The position numbers were made by a program, and so were the translations under genes. The notes under the pieces are model-generated. The model saw only the letters and a program-made list of their open reading frames with translations. It was not told the origin of the DNA and did no database searches. 48,562 nt of DNA, taken from the NCBI GenBank assembly GCA_003427395.1, contig BFEA01000015.1, positions 974,299-1,022,860 on the forward strand. Direction: 5' to 3'. Positions 39,274-48,562 of the stretch are shown here, piece after piece (the stretch's first letter is position 1; the number at the start of each line of letters is the position of its first letter). The stretch comes from Chara braunii. Its lineage: Eukaryota > Streptophyta > Charophyceae > Charales > Characeae.

Positions 39274-40775
39274 ATCTTTTCGATCCAGCACATCATTTGG
39301 CAGGAGCATGGTTGGTCACCTTGCGTGCACAACAGTATGATAACAACGAAGCATGGATTAATATCCCTGCTTGATTGGGAGGGGACGCTCACCACTGGTT
39401 TAGCACTTACGTTTGGGTGGAGCTCTATGTTTGGGTGGAGCTCCCAACCTTTGAACCAGATTTCTTAAATCGATTTGATTACATTCATCCGGAGCAAGCG
39501 CTCTTTATGATCAAAGATAGAGTACAGAAACCGCTTGAGTCGGTCACCGAATATCGAAACGGGTTTTACTGGATGTTTGTCAAAACCCAACATGGAGAAG
39601 AAGTTGGAAGAGATCTGTTTATTAATGGGCTACGTAGCAGAGCCATATGGATGAAACTGCGAAAGTAGTTTTCCCCTATCAACCATATATTGCAACAAAT
39701 TATGACCGCATCTGGAGAAATGGAGCTGAAATTCGCTGGCAGTTTCCTAGAAGGAGAAGATTTTCTCAGACAAAAGGATTCTTCGGAGCTGGCCCGAGCC
39801 AGGGACGAATTGGCAGCACTTCAGAACAAGTTCAAAAACATGGGCTTCGTTTCTGGCCCTGTCACCTATCTCGAGCAGATCCCGACAAAAAAATCCCTGC
39901 CAGACGCAGTTCTGGGAACGTCTGTACCAATCTTAGCGGCCCATGTGCCTTCCCACGAAGTTCCGAATAGGACAAATGAAAATACTGCGGTGCTTGAACT
40001 AACCCGCATGTTAGTTAGTTTGATGCAAGAAAGCAAGAAGGAACAACGCGAACACAATTCCCGGATAGAATCTCTGATGAGATCGATGCGCCCCATCGTT
40101 GTTAGAGCTGCACCCATTGCGCAAGCAGCGGTTCCCGCTGCCTAGGCTATGGGCGGAGCCGCAACTAGCTCAAGTGTCTGTTACACATGCCATCAGCCGG
40201 GCCACATAGCTCGAGACTGCCCTCATCGACCCGCACAACCACGAGTCGGAGCTGCCCCGGTGGCTGCTGCACCCATGGCAAATGGGCCAGGAAGGGTGGG
40301 CACGATGCTAGAGGAAATCGAAAATGGAGGAAGTACGATAGCCCCTGTTGAGGAAGCAGCGGAACTCATCCCGCTCGATCAGTACGTTACCTTGGGATAC
40401 CCGGGACTGGGGATGATTGGGACAATCCGGCCGGTGGAAGAACGAAAAGAAGTGGCTGAATGGAGACCGTCCTCAGGAGAGATGGACGCGGGTGGTCCCA
40501 GCTTCGTCACTGGGGAGATTGATGTTTTGGACATTGTTCGAGCCTTGGACCACCGAATCTCATTACCCATAAGGCACTTGCTGTCCATATCCGAACAGGC
40601 CAACGATCGCATGTTGCCGCATTGCAAAGCAAATAGGAAAAAATTTGCTCTTGCCAAGCTAGCTACCCAGAAGGGTAAACCCTCGGTTATCGAAGAAAAA
40701 CCCACTACTCCTAACACGTCGGATCCGATACAGTTGGGGATAATACAAAAAAATGACCATTTTCTACAGATTTAA
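39041..40775 (+). pseudogene. gag: Element 2B gag with CCHC knuckle
   Basis: The first ATG of the gag-like frame is at 39041 (MNAHPATNQNQNPN). After the fold-back insertion, gag resumes near 39275 and runs in one frame to 40775 with in-frame TAGs at 39666 and 40143. Capsid region: GGDAHHWFSTYVWVEL, FEPDFLNRFDYIHPEQALFM, VTEYRNGFYWMFV, FINGLRSRAIWMKL. A coiled stretch near 39800 (RARDELAALQNKFK) is followed by the knuckle CYTCHQPGHIARDC (C-x2-C-x4-H-x4-C) at about 40180-40221. An 18-bp tandem duplication (39409-39443) repeats YVWVEL. Confidence 0.85.
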
Positions 40776-41192
40776 ACCATTCCGTGGAAATCCGCAGAAT
40801 GTGACATCGAAGTTTGGGGAATTTCGTACAATGATATCCTTGATTCAGGAGCGGCGGTCCTAGCCATCTCACTGAGAGTCGTGGAACAGGCTGGGAGAAA
40901 GAAAAATCTACTTACATTATCAGAAGGTGATCATCTTGTCTCAGCGGACGAAATAAAGATTAACGCAGTGGGGAGGATGACGAATGTGTCTTTCAGACTA
41001 GGGAGGGTTCACTCCTTGGGGGATGTAGTAGTATTAGATGTAAACACCTACGATGTTGTCCTAGGATTACCAGTCGTCACGGCACTACGAGCTAACCTGG
41101 ATTTTGAAAAACGGGCTGTTATTCTTCGGAATACAGGCAGGAAGCCATACGTTGTCCCAATGAGATTAACCCTCCGAACCACTAACCATTGA
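40776..41192 (+). pseudogene. pol: Element 2B aspartic protease
   Basis: In the same frame as gag after a TAA at 40773-40775: YNDILDSGAAVLAISLRVVE with the catalytic DSGA, then VVVLDVNTYDVVLGLPVVTA (the hydrophobic-Gly flap/core motif). This is a retropepsin that would mature Gag-Pol. The frame ends at 41192. That gag and protease share one frame, broken only by stops, suggests the ancestral element made a single Gag-Pol polyprotein. Confidence 0.8.
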
Positions 41193-42054
41193 GACCCTCA
41201 CCCGAAATCAGGAGCTCTCTCCATTTGTTCACGTGGAAAGAGCCGAGCCCTGAGAAAGAGGCGAGAGGAAAGAAATCTGAACCGACCAACAACTCCTCTG
41301 ATAGCGAGGATGACTCGGACCCTCTAATCCAAGATATGGTGCACTGCTCAATCCGCTACCCCATTCAACAGAAAACAACTAAAACGTTCGTCCTCACTGA
41401 AAAGAATCGGCAATGGACTCGAGCACTAATCTTTGGAGAACCACTCGTGCAAGTATCCCGGATGATTGATTCTTTGGAACCCCCTCGAACCCTATATGAA
41501 GCAACCACCCCACTTCTCTCGAGATATCGAGAAAAGAAGGCGTTCTGCGACATTACGGGGTTGCCTCGTTCCTTGCTGACTCGGGGAAAGGAGGTGAGAT
41601 TGTTATGTTTAGGGGCCGAAAGCGAAGCTTCGGAACCCCCTGAGCGTGATGATCCTACGATATACGAACTCGGAATTAAAATTCCTGAAAGGCCGACATA
41701 TTGGCCGGATGGCAGTGGTGGCGCGACCCCTGAGGAGCACGTGGCCATCCGAGAAGAAGATGCACAAATGATCACTACCGTATTTTCGTGGCGATCGGAT
41801 AACTCCTTCATTTCTGCTCCCCCGAAGGAAAACAGTAACCGGGCCAGCACGAAGTGCGTGGCATACATGGACAACCGTATGCGTTGCACGTACCGCAGTA
41901 TGTACCAAATGAGATCCACCGACTGATTGTCGATATACTCATTGAATATCAAGGGGCGATTAGTGTGACAGACACAAACATCGGGTTGGCTGTAGTAATC
42001 CAGCATGAAATACAGACCGAAACTCATCCGCCGATCCATTGCAAACCATATTGA
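41189..42054 (+). pseudogene. pol: Element 2B linker between protease and RT
   Basis: A 245-codon frame (41189-41926) overlapping the protease end by 4 bp (frame change), rich in charged residues near its start (SSDSEDDSDPLIQDMVHC). Then comes a further shifted piece to 42054 (EIHRLIVDILIEYQGAISVT) that leads into RT. I see no catalytic motif. Position and length fit the region between protease and RT in large gypsy elements. Confidence 0.55.
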
Positions 42055-42079
42055 TACTCGCTAACAGAACTGAAGATCG

Positions 42080-42819
42080 CGTTAGAGAGAATTCGGGAAT
42101 TTAAGACTAATGGATGGATCGAACCCGCAAATGGACCCTGGTCCAGTAGTGTTAGTTCCAAAGAAAAACGAGTCGATTCGCATTTGCATCGATTATCGAA
42201 AATTGAATGATATCACGATCAAGGATGTATATCCCCTTCCCTGGATTGATGATTTGTTGGATGCGATTGGTTGTGCTAATTATTTCAGCAAGTTCGATAT
42301 TCGTCATGGTTTCCATCACATTCTAGTAAAGGAGGAGGATCGGCCAAAGACGGTCTTTTTGTTATTTGAGGGTACCTGGCAGTGGATCCGTTGCCCGATG
42401 GGGATTTGCAATGCACCCGCCACATTCAAAGAGCGATGAATGTCACATTTCAGAATTTCGTGAACAAGACCAGGCTGACGCAGGGCATGATCAATTTCTA
42501 CGTCATTGTGTACGTGGACGATATCCTGGTTTATTCGGAATCGTTCCATGGACATGCTCAGCACGTTGAATGGACACTCAGAGCGTTGAAGGATGCTGGT
42601 TTCAAGATTGCATCGGAGAAGAGTGATTTTCTCCTTTCGAAAATTTCATTTTTGGGATACGTGGTGACGCGAGGAGGCTTACGACCGGATTCGAGAAAAG
42701 TTGCGGCCGTCCGTGAAGCCCCCACATCTACCACACTGACGCAAGTCCGGCCTTCCTGGGACTGGCCTCATACTACCGTCGATTTATCAAGGGTTTTGCT
42801 GCTATTGCACGGCCCCTGA
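42080..42819 (+). pseudogene. pol: Element 2B reverse transcriptase
   Basis: RT motifs PVVLVPKKNESIRICIDYRK, YPLPWIDDLLDAIG, FSKFDIRHGFHHILV and RCPMGICNAPATFK in one frame to 42439. Then FYVIVYVDDILVYSESFHGH (catalytic YVDD), SEKSDFLLSKISFLGYVVTR and GLRPDSRKVAAV in another frame from 42382. Frameshifts lie near 42435 and 42740. Confidence 0.9.
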
Positions 42820-43301
42820 CAAATCTTTTGTGGAAGGACCAACCATTGAACTGGGACGCGGAGTGCCAGCAGGCCTTTGTCACCCTGAATGAGGCTTTGG
42901 CTACGGCACCTATCTTAATTCGGCCCGATCCGGAAAAGCAGTTCATACTCATTGCTGACTGGCAGCCTGAAGCGATCTCCGCTATTTTGGCTCTAACGGG
43001 GAACGACGACCGAGAACACGTCATCGAGTACGCCTCGCGAACGGTGCCAGATAAGAGGAGAAACGATTCGGCTCCGCAAGGTGGATGTTACGCTGTCGTG
43101 TGGGGAATCCAGCATTTCCATCCGTATCTATACGGACATAAATTCCTCCTTGTCTCAAACCATAAACCCTTGCAGGCTCTAAAAAAGCTTACCAACTACA
43201 CGGGCATGATTGGGCGTTGGGCTGTGCGACTGCAAGAATATGATTTCGATATTGTCCACCGGAAGACAGAGAAGCACGGCAACGCTGACGGGTTGACATG
43301 A
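42820..43301 (+). pseudogene. pol: Element 2B RNase H
   Basis: An open frame with LNWDAECQQAFVTLNEALAT, ILIADWQPEAISAILAL (first acidic residue region), VIEYASRTVPDKRRNDSAPQ, QHFHPYLYGHKFLLVSNHKP, RWAVRLQEYDFDIVHRKTEK and HGNADGLT (the ADxLSR-like end). It ends at TGA 43299. Family role: removal of RNA from RNA-DNA hybrids. Confidence 0.85.
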
Positions 43302-43838
43302 TTGCATAGACCCCACAAAGTGACTAAGGGTGACGAGATTACGCCGTGGAAAGAGCCAGAGTCGAACTGCGAGCCCTCGTACGGGCAGGTGGCCATCCTT
43401 CCTCGGCCTACTAAGAAGTGATTAGTGGTTGCAATGGCATCGGGGCATGAAGGTAATTCTGAAGGCCCTCTTTCTCCCTCTTCATCTTCATCTCTTCGCT
43501 CCCTGCCCGATAAATTTGGCTATTTTTGCGAAGCAATTTCGAGGGTTTATTCGGTCCCTATGCGTCCTAGCGGGAAAGGATATGTCGAATGGGTGGAGTG
43601 TCCGAGTCAGCGTTGTGTCTCCCGAGCTCATAGCTAATGTATTTAGTACCGGAGTACGGCCAAGTCCTGGTTATGTCCCTTATGTCGAACTGACAAGATT
43701 CCGACGGAGGCTCGATTCCTCGAAGCCACGTCTGAAGGGTTAGAAAAAACTCGACGGTTTAGGAGGGTTGAGGTTTGGACAGATGTCGTCCTAATAGCTA
43801 CAGTGGTTGGGAACCCCTTCCGAAACTTCACAAAAGAG
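43302..43838 (+). other. Spacer between RNase H and integrase with coding-like fragments
   Basis: About 530 bp in which fragments such as VECPSQRCVSRAHS and FSTGVRPSPGYVPYVEL appear in two frames. The segment is longer than the tether normally seen between RNase H and the integrase zinc finger. I recognise no domain. Confidence 0.4.
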
Positions 43839-44233
43839 GATCGGAGGCGGGCCAATGAGCGGGCTCGGGATTATCGATGGAGCGAAGGACGGTTAGAAAA
43901 ACGAAAAAGGATCGGAGGCGGGCCAATGAGCGGACTCGGGATTATCGATGGAACGAAGGACGGTTAGGAAAACGAAAAACGGATGGTAGCGGAAGTTGGA
44001 TGTCTGTCCCGCATCCGTTCATAAGGTATGACTGGGTTAAGTCCGCACACGAGGAAACCGTCGCCCATTTTGCTGTCATAATTACGGAAGCCGCAATCGA
44101 TAAAAATGAGTGGTATTGGTCGAACATTCGTGACGATGTTAAATTCATCGTCCGAAATTGTCAGGTCTGCGCTGTTGACAAGGTGCCGATTCAGCCGCCT
44201 AGGTCGATAGTGCCCACTGAAGCCTAACGGCCG
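43839..44233 (+). pseudogene. pol: Element 2B integrase zinc finger, with a 70-bp tandem duplication
   Basis: HHCC finger: KSAHEETVAHFAVIITEAA through WYWSNIRDDVKFIVRNCQVC. Just upstream, 43839-43908 and 43909-43978 are tandem copies of a 70-bp unit (GGATCGGAGGCGGGCC...). As 70 is not a multiple of three, the duplication itself shifts the frame. Confidence 0.8.
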
Positions 44234-44611
44234 TTTCAAAGGGTTAGCATGGATACGACGGATATTGTCGTGCCCCCTGGACCGAATAGCTGCGAATATT
44301 CAATCCTTTTGGTCTTTGTCGATCATTTTTCGAAATGGATCGAGGCGTATCCTTGTAAGACGAGACAGGCGGCGGAAATCGCACGATGCGTCAACCGTTT
44401 CCTCAACATGCACCAGGATACGGAAGAAATCTTAACGGACAATGGGGCAGAATTCAGAGGGGATGTTTTGAGGAGCCTGGCCCTACACGGTGTCTCCATT
44501 CGCAATATTGCGCCCCATATATCGCAATCGAACGAGCTTGTAAAAAATGCAAACTGGGTAATTAAGACTGCATTGCGACGCAATATCGCAGCCAGAGACA
44601 CGAGGCCCTGA
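44234..44611 (+). pseudogene. pol: Element 2B integrase core
   Basis: DDE transferase: MDTTDIVVPPGPN with ILLVFVDHFSKWIEAYPCKT, EEILTDNGAEFRGDVLRSLA (second Asp) and HISQSNELVKNANWVIKTAL (the Glu at the position of GLVERAN-type motifs). The frame ends at TGA near 44609. The following stretch has 31-bp tandem copies (44662-44692 and 44693-44723). Confidence 0.85.
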
Positions 44612-45263
44612 CCAGATATCGTGGATCATATCCTTGAGATTCATCGAGGGACACCCCATGAATCCACGGGCCTAACGCCGTTCCAGTTACGGATCCACGG
44701 GCCTGACGCCGTTCCACTTACGGACCAATAGCCTATCGTGTGTAACCCTACCGAGCCTAAATGATGAGACGACCCTTCCCCGAAGGGCCACTAGAGCGAC
44801 GGTTAAGGACAAGGCCCAACGTCATTTGGATTTGATGGAGAGAGCCCTCCCCCGGTTAGCCCGAAAAAGACAGCGTATGACGAAAATGGCCCATGGCCGA
44901 CAGGTCCGAAGCTATGAGGCCCGAAACGGGAACGCGGGTCCCCGGCCCCAGTACAAATTAGGGGACATAGTGCAGGTGAGGAAATGTGCTCGTCAAGGTA
45001 AGTTAGCGCCACGATTCTTCGGGCGATTTCCGGTAGTCGAGCTTGGTCCGAGCGGGGTGAATACGATGCGGCTTGCGCCAGAGGTGTCGGGAAGCCAATC
45101 GACTCATCTGATCATTCGCCACATGTCCTACCTTCGTCCTCTTCCTTCTTCTCCTTCTTCTTCATCGTCTACGTCATCCCTCGACCCCGAGGAGGAAGAC
45201 GACCACCTCGACTATCTTGATTCCTCTACTTCTCAGCCTTCGTCCCCCTCGCCATCGCCATGA
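44612..45263 (+). pseudogene. pol: Element 2B integrase C-terminal region
   Basis: After the core, fragments of HRGTPHESTGLTPFQLRI type (near 44640) are split by the 31-bp duplication. Then a frame from 44826 has YKLGDIVQVRKCARQGKLAP and FFGRFPVVELGPSGVNTMRL (GPY-like integrase C-terminal fold), HLIIRHMSYLRPL and a Ser/Asp/Glu-rich tail ending at 45263. No chromodomain is recognisable, unlike gypsy element 1. Confidence 0.75.
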
Positions 45264-45475
45264 GCTTTTTGAACAAGTCAGTCATCAATGAGCGTTTGAT
45301 GCAACCTAGTGTTTGCATATTATCGATACGGCAAGTGCGGCTACCCCGAGTGAGTCCAGATCTACTCTGATTCGCTGCCTTCTTCAGCACGACGGCCATT
45401 CACGCGGCGGCCGAATTTCGATTCACGCCAGTTGGAGAGACACGTGTGCTGGCCGAAGCGTCGGCCTTTTTGTGA

Positions 45476-45739
45476 CTGTTTCCCCCGGGAGACAACCACG
45501 TGTCGGTCATCATCGTCTTCACAGGCGACCTTACTTCTCTGCATCCGGCGCTCCATACCGATATCTTCCGACAGTTGAGGGTCTGGGCGACGGATATCAC
45601 GAGGGCTTGGGTGCGATTGTTGGCTCGGCCGCACGATCGGTTCGTAACGACCAACGATATCGACCTTCAGCTTCGGGTGCCTCTCACTGCGCCGGAGGTC
45701 GACCTTCCTGAGCTCCTTCCTTTCGCCCCGCCTCGATGA
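45476..45739 (+). pseudogene. Element 2B extra ORF a (3' of pol)
   Basis: Frame with FPPGDNHVSVIIVFTGDLTS, LHTDIFRQLRVWATDITRAW and VTTNDIDLQLRVPLTAPEVD, ending in TGA at 45737-45739. Upstream of a TGA at 45473 the same frame still reads protein-like (FRFTPVGETRVLAEASAFL), so the product was probably longer. Its stop overlaps the next start as ATGA (45736-45739). I do not recognise the family; no signal peptide or membrane segment is evident. Confidence 0.45.
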
Positions 45740-46833
45740 ACCATCATCATGTCTCCACCTTCACCCTCCCTTCGGATGTCCCTGTGTTCTAGCAGTTTGC
45801 CGAGAACACATCTTTATCCTTCACGGTCAAGCGCCTGGACGTGTCGATCCTGAGCGCGTTGCTGTGGGGCCGGTGGTGGCAGTGGCAAGCTTACATGGCG
45901 CTCAACTTCTGCCTTCTCGACATCGTGTTCCATTGGGCCGAGCCGGCAGATCGGGTTGTGGAGAGCGAGGTTCCAGATGATGAGGTAGAGTTGCTGCTCG
46001 TTCAAGCGTGGAGAGCAGGTACGGAGTGGGATTTTCTGGGAATTATCTTTGGGGAAGTGCACGATGGCAATTTGAGCGCCATCACTGACGAGGTGCTGGT
46101 ATTCCTAGCCCAAGTGTTGGACGATCTACTGCTAGAGATCCTGTCGCGCTGCGACGAAAGTCCAGGAACGGAGGCGCTTACTAGCTCCTTGGAACCGCAC
46201 CTCTTGTGGTCCATGTGTACGGAGTTAGACGAGGGGAGCTACTATTTGTCGTCGAAGGGCGTGTTTCTGACAGTCGACGTCACTGATCTGTCCACGTGGG
46301 ACCCGCTCGTCCAACGCGTCCCTGAAGGACAGACAAGTGAGGAGGTACAGGAGGAGGAGGAAGAAGAATCTTAAGAGTCGGTGGAAGAGGAGCGAAACGA
46401 CGATCCTGACTACTGAGAGTCCAACGATGAGGTGTTGGGAGAGGTTGGATCGGGGGAAGACAACGAGGAACAGGAAGACGACTCGGAGGAGGAAGCCATG
46501 TCGACTGATTCAAGTGAAGCAGCCGAGCTAACGAGGGAGGAGCAAGAAGCGGAGGACCAGAAGCTGGGGGAAAAGGCGGAAGGCAAACTTCTAGTCGAGG
46601 ACTCAGGACCGCCACCGCAACTGCTGCAGGGAAATCCTGCACTTAATCCGGAGCCTCCGCAGGAAGAAGACGAGAGAGATGGAGTCGCCGCAGCCCGGCC
46701 CTCAACAAGCCGCCCCCGCCGAAGAAGTGGATCCCCCTCTCAATCCTCCTCACCCTCCCGTATCGCCCTTCGTTTACGTCGAGATGCGGGCGATCGGGCT
46801 TCATCCCCGGTCGTTATCCCGTCATCCCCATGA
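45736..46833 (+). pseudogene. Element 2B extra ORF b, with three in-frame stops
   Basis: ATG at 45736 (MNHHHVSTFTLPSDVPVF) opens a 366-codon frame interrupted by TAG 45790, TAA 46372 and TGA 46414 and ended by TGA 46831. First part: WGRWWQWQAYMALNFCLLDI, DRVVESEVPDDEVELLLVQA, AGTEWDFLGIIFGEVHDGNL, VLVFLAQVLDDLLLEILSRC. Second part: extremely acidic (EEEEES, GSGEDNEEQEDDSEEEAM), then Pro/Ser/Arg-rich (STSRPRRRSGSPSQSSSPSR). The frame survives despite the stops, which suggests former coding. It lies where some gypsy elements have an env-like or other third ORF, but it has no visible transmembrane region. Function is unknown. Confidence 0.5.
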
Positions 46834-47289
46834 CTTCCTCACCGTCCAGCATCTTGTAGGCCGACCCCCGTTCCCCAACAACTGGCATTTGTTCCCTCTT
46901 CCCCTCTTCTATCATCGCTATGCCACCCGCTTCCTGATCACTATCTTCCCTCACACCACTACCCGTTCGCTCGTCACTTCCTTTCCCCTCCATATCCTAC
47001 TCTTTAGCGTCGATTGGTAGGAATTCAATCATATGGAGGTTTATTGCATCATCTCTGGCATGATCCCTGCGTACGAGAATTACGACAATTTTCGCACAGC
47101 CATTCGTCGCACCATCGCCACCCTTTACCCCGACTACCTTGCTTCCCTTCCCCACCAACGACGACACCTTCACTTTCCTCGTATCCATCGCTCCATCCAC
47201 TACATCCCGCTCCCTTATGACGTTTGGGAGATCTATAGCTTCATGCCTCCCCTTCCCCAGGTACATCCGTCCCCCCCCCCCCGCCCATA
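46820..47289 (+). pseudogene. Element 2B extra ORF c
   Basis: A frame different from ORF b: FLTVQHLVGRPPFPNNWHLF, FYHRYATRFLITIFPHTTTR, a TAG at 47018, then MEVYCIISGMIPAYENYDNF, RTAIRRTIATLYPDYLASLP and SIHYIPLPYDVWEIYSF, ending at 47289. It is either a continuation of ORF b after a frameshift or a separate small protein. Not recognised. Confidence 0.4.
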
Positions 47290-47480
47290 ATCAGACTACC
47301 CTTCCCCGACACCATTCTGGATTGAGCACACGATTGCCACGTTGCATGACTTTCACACTCAGATCCTACGGTGTGGCACGTGTAAGCTCTGCGTCGATCA
47401 TCCGATCGTGGATCGACGCCTAATGAGAGAAAGAGAAAGCGAGAGCTTACTCAAAATTGGAACCCCCTGGGCGTCACATA
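47290..47480 (+). other. Element 2B 3' untranslated region with purine-rich tract
   Basis: A purine run GAGAGAAAGAGAAAG at 47424-47444 is the only polypurine-tract candidate before the 3' LTR, but it lies about 36 bp upstream of it rather than adjacent. No gene is seen. Confidence 0.4.
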
Positions 47481-48175
47481 TGTGGCGAACTATCTTATGT
47501 AACCGCGCAACTTCCTGCGCGAGGCTATTGTGGGGAAACGGGAGGGCTTTGATCGGTGATGGGGCGTAAGTAAGGATCAGTTAGGCAAGTTGCATGGATG
47601 CCCTCGCTTCTTTTTCGCTTTTGTTGGAGTTCGTTGGGCCGGTGCCGGGAAAGTCCCGCGTTGACAATTGAGTGACCGCGCCTTTGCGAGCGCAAGAAAT
47701 AACGGTTGCCATAGCCTCTTTCTTGTTCTGTTGTGAGCACTAGGAATTTTGGCACGATTAGCGCGCGGGAATTTTCGTTCTTAAATTCGAACTAATATCG
47801 AGTCCCCGCAGACTCTCGGAATTGTTTTTCTTTCGGAATTTTCTTTTGCAATAAGGGTTGCCTCGACAGGGTCTAGGCTCTGATTTTCATCCGCGCCTTA
47901 ATCCTGTGTGTAACTATAGTTTTTGGCGGGCGCAATCGCAACTGTAATCTTCTTGTTCTTGATGACCTTTGTGTTTCCTTTTTCCCGCCTTGTCTTCGCA
48001 TCCTCACTCTATTCCTCTGTTCTAAGTGGCTCCCACGTTTGCATGCCCGGATCAATGCGCAGAGAGTGGCTCCGTCCCCCGCGCCGCGGCCTGGACATGC
48101 AGATGTAGGCACTTCCTCTCTCCTCCTTCTCATCACTTGGGGCTAATCATGTATCCCTCGCGCAAGCAAGCATGC

Positions 48176-48182
48176 TATAAAT
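48176..48182 (+). promoter_or_regulatory. TATA box of 3' LTR 2B
   Basis: TATAAAT in CATGCTATAAATTTCGCAAG, the third conserved instance. In a 3' LTR it could drive transcription into flanking DNA. Confidence 0.55.
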
Positions 48183-48467
48183 TTCGCAAGCGCGATTAGT
48201 TCGCTCTCTAAGAATTTTGAGGTTAGCGCGATCAATGAGGGTCGACCAACGAGCAAGGTTGAAGGTGAGTGAGTGTGAGAGTTGGGCGATCCGAGGAGCT
48301 GGTGTGGGGTATGCGCGGTTGACGTGAGGGGCCGCGACGGACTGTGGCGCACGGGCGAACCTGGCTTGCATGCTTGAGCCAAGCGGGGTGACAACTCGGT
48401 GTAGATACACGGCGACGGACTGCTGGTATCGTGGGTGTTGATGCGAGGCGACGGACTGCCCGCAATG

Positions 48468-48470
<3 letters not shown>

Positions 48471-48562
<92 letters not shown>
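48471..48562 (+). repeat. Expanded (GA)n microsatellite at the window edge
   Basis: About 92 bp of nearly pure GA with one AAAG interruption. The homologous tract is about 20 bp in the other two LTR copies. The array continues past the window. Confidence 0.95.

Larger units (their letters stand above)
36122..48562 (+). mobile_element. Gypsy element 2B: large LTR retrotransposon, extends past the window
   Basis: 5' LTR 36122-38881, primer binding site 38882-38893, gag-pol to about 45263, extra ORFs to 47289, and a 3' LTR from 47481 in the same orientation (TGTGGCGAACTATCTT, matching TGTGACGAACTATCTT at 36122). The 3' LTR is cut by the window end after 1.08 kb. Domain order PR-RT-RNase H-IN is Ty3/gypsy. 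The element carries frameshifts, stops, a fold-back duplication and small tandem duplications, so it is inactive. An LTR of about 2.76 kb is inferred from the primer-site position; direct confirmation needs the remainder of the 3' LTR. Confidence 0.85.
47481..48562 (+). repeat. 3' LTR of element 2B, truncated by the window end
   Basis: Starts TGTGGCGAACTATCTTATGT and follows 36122-37154 collinearly, including GCGCGAGGCT-TTGTGGGGAAAC, the TATA region and TTGAGCCAAGCGGGGTGACA. An internal deletion removes the ACTAGGAATTTAGGC segment seen at 36500, and a ~45-bp duplication has arisen near 48405-48460 (GGCGACGGACTGC twice). Confidence 0.9.

Noticed and set aside
46280-46642. Proline-rich minus-strand protein of 120 codons
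   Set aside because: It is the complement of the acidic/Pro stretch of ORF b; low-complexity antisense frame.
45736-46833. Envelope protein of an endogenous virus
   Set aside because: Position fits, but no signal peptide, transmembrane helix or fusion-like region is visible in the frame.
1-48562. CRISPR array, integron or prokaryotic operon
   Set aside because: No regularly spaced identical short repeats and no prokaryotic gene families; the ATGA overlap at 45736 is inside a retrotransposon.

Overview
This window is eukaryotic, repeat-dominated nuclear DNA from a large genome. It contains two kinds of Ty3/gypsy retrotransposon, an L1-type LINE, SINE-like units, small terminal-inverted-repeat (TIR) DNA transposons, long microsatellites and assembly gaps. 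A chromodomain-tailed gypsy integrase, an initiator-tRNA-Met-type primer binding site, a plant-type L1 layout (CCHC ORF1, APE endonuclease, RT, zf-RVT tail) and G-box/ABRE-like motifs in an LTR fit a streptophyte. A charophyte alga such as Chara is my guess, not something the sequence proves. I see no intact host gene, rRNA, CRISPR array or prokaryotic operon. Almost every coding region is a decayed retroelement carrying frameshifts and in-frame stops.

Layout. 1-7005 is accessory DNA: a diverged solo-LTR-like block (about 480-1390), a 158-bp MITE (1520-1677), tandem duplications, and a 1.5-kb TIR transposon (2832-4329) bounded on both sides by TTAA. 7006-22559 is a nested complex. A minus-strand chromovirus-type gypsy element (internal region 15834-21607) is flanked by LTR-like arms that lie in inverted rather than direct orientation. 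The left arm is split by a nearly full-length plus-strand LINE (7733-15484). 22560-29176 holds degenerate repeat arrays, a duplicated 95-bp segment joined by a single N, and several short poly(A)-tailed units that share a module with the LINE 3' end. After a 580-N gap (29177-29756) comes a tRNA-headed SINE fragment. 31580-32353 is a coding-like stretch I do not recognise.

32545-48562 contains two members of a second gypsy family placed head to head. The minus-strand copy is truncated (LTR 32950-35513, partial gag to 32545). The plus-strand copy is long: 5' LTR 36122-38881, primer binding site 38882-38893, gag-pol about 39041-45263, extra 3' ORFs 45476-47289, and a 3' LTR from 47481 that runs off the window. 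A 608-bp coding-like segment of unknown origin lies between the two LTRs. The LTRs of this family carry a conserved TATA box and a small ORF, with a C-x2-C motif, that is shared by both copies.

The observations I rate highest are: (1) a recurrent architecture of constant ~45-nt module, sequence-variable hairpin and poly(A), shared by the LINE tail and short retroposed units, one of which has a perfect 14-bp target-site duplication; (2) the conserved ORF inside the LTR of the second gypsy family; (3) extra ORFs between pol and the 3' LTR, two of which overlap as ATGA; (4) the inverted-LTR gypsy element; (5) a TTAA-flanked TIR family with several dispersed ends; (6) a 144-bp fold-back duplication inside gag.
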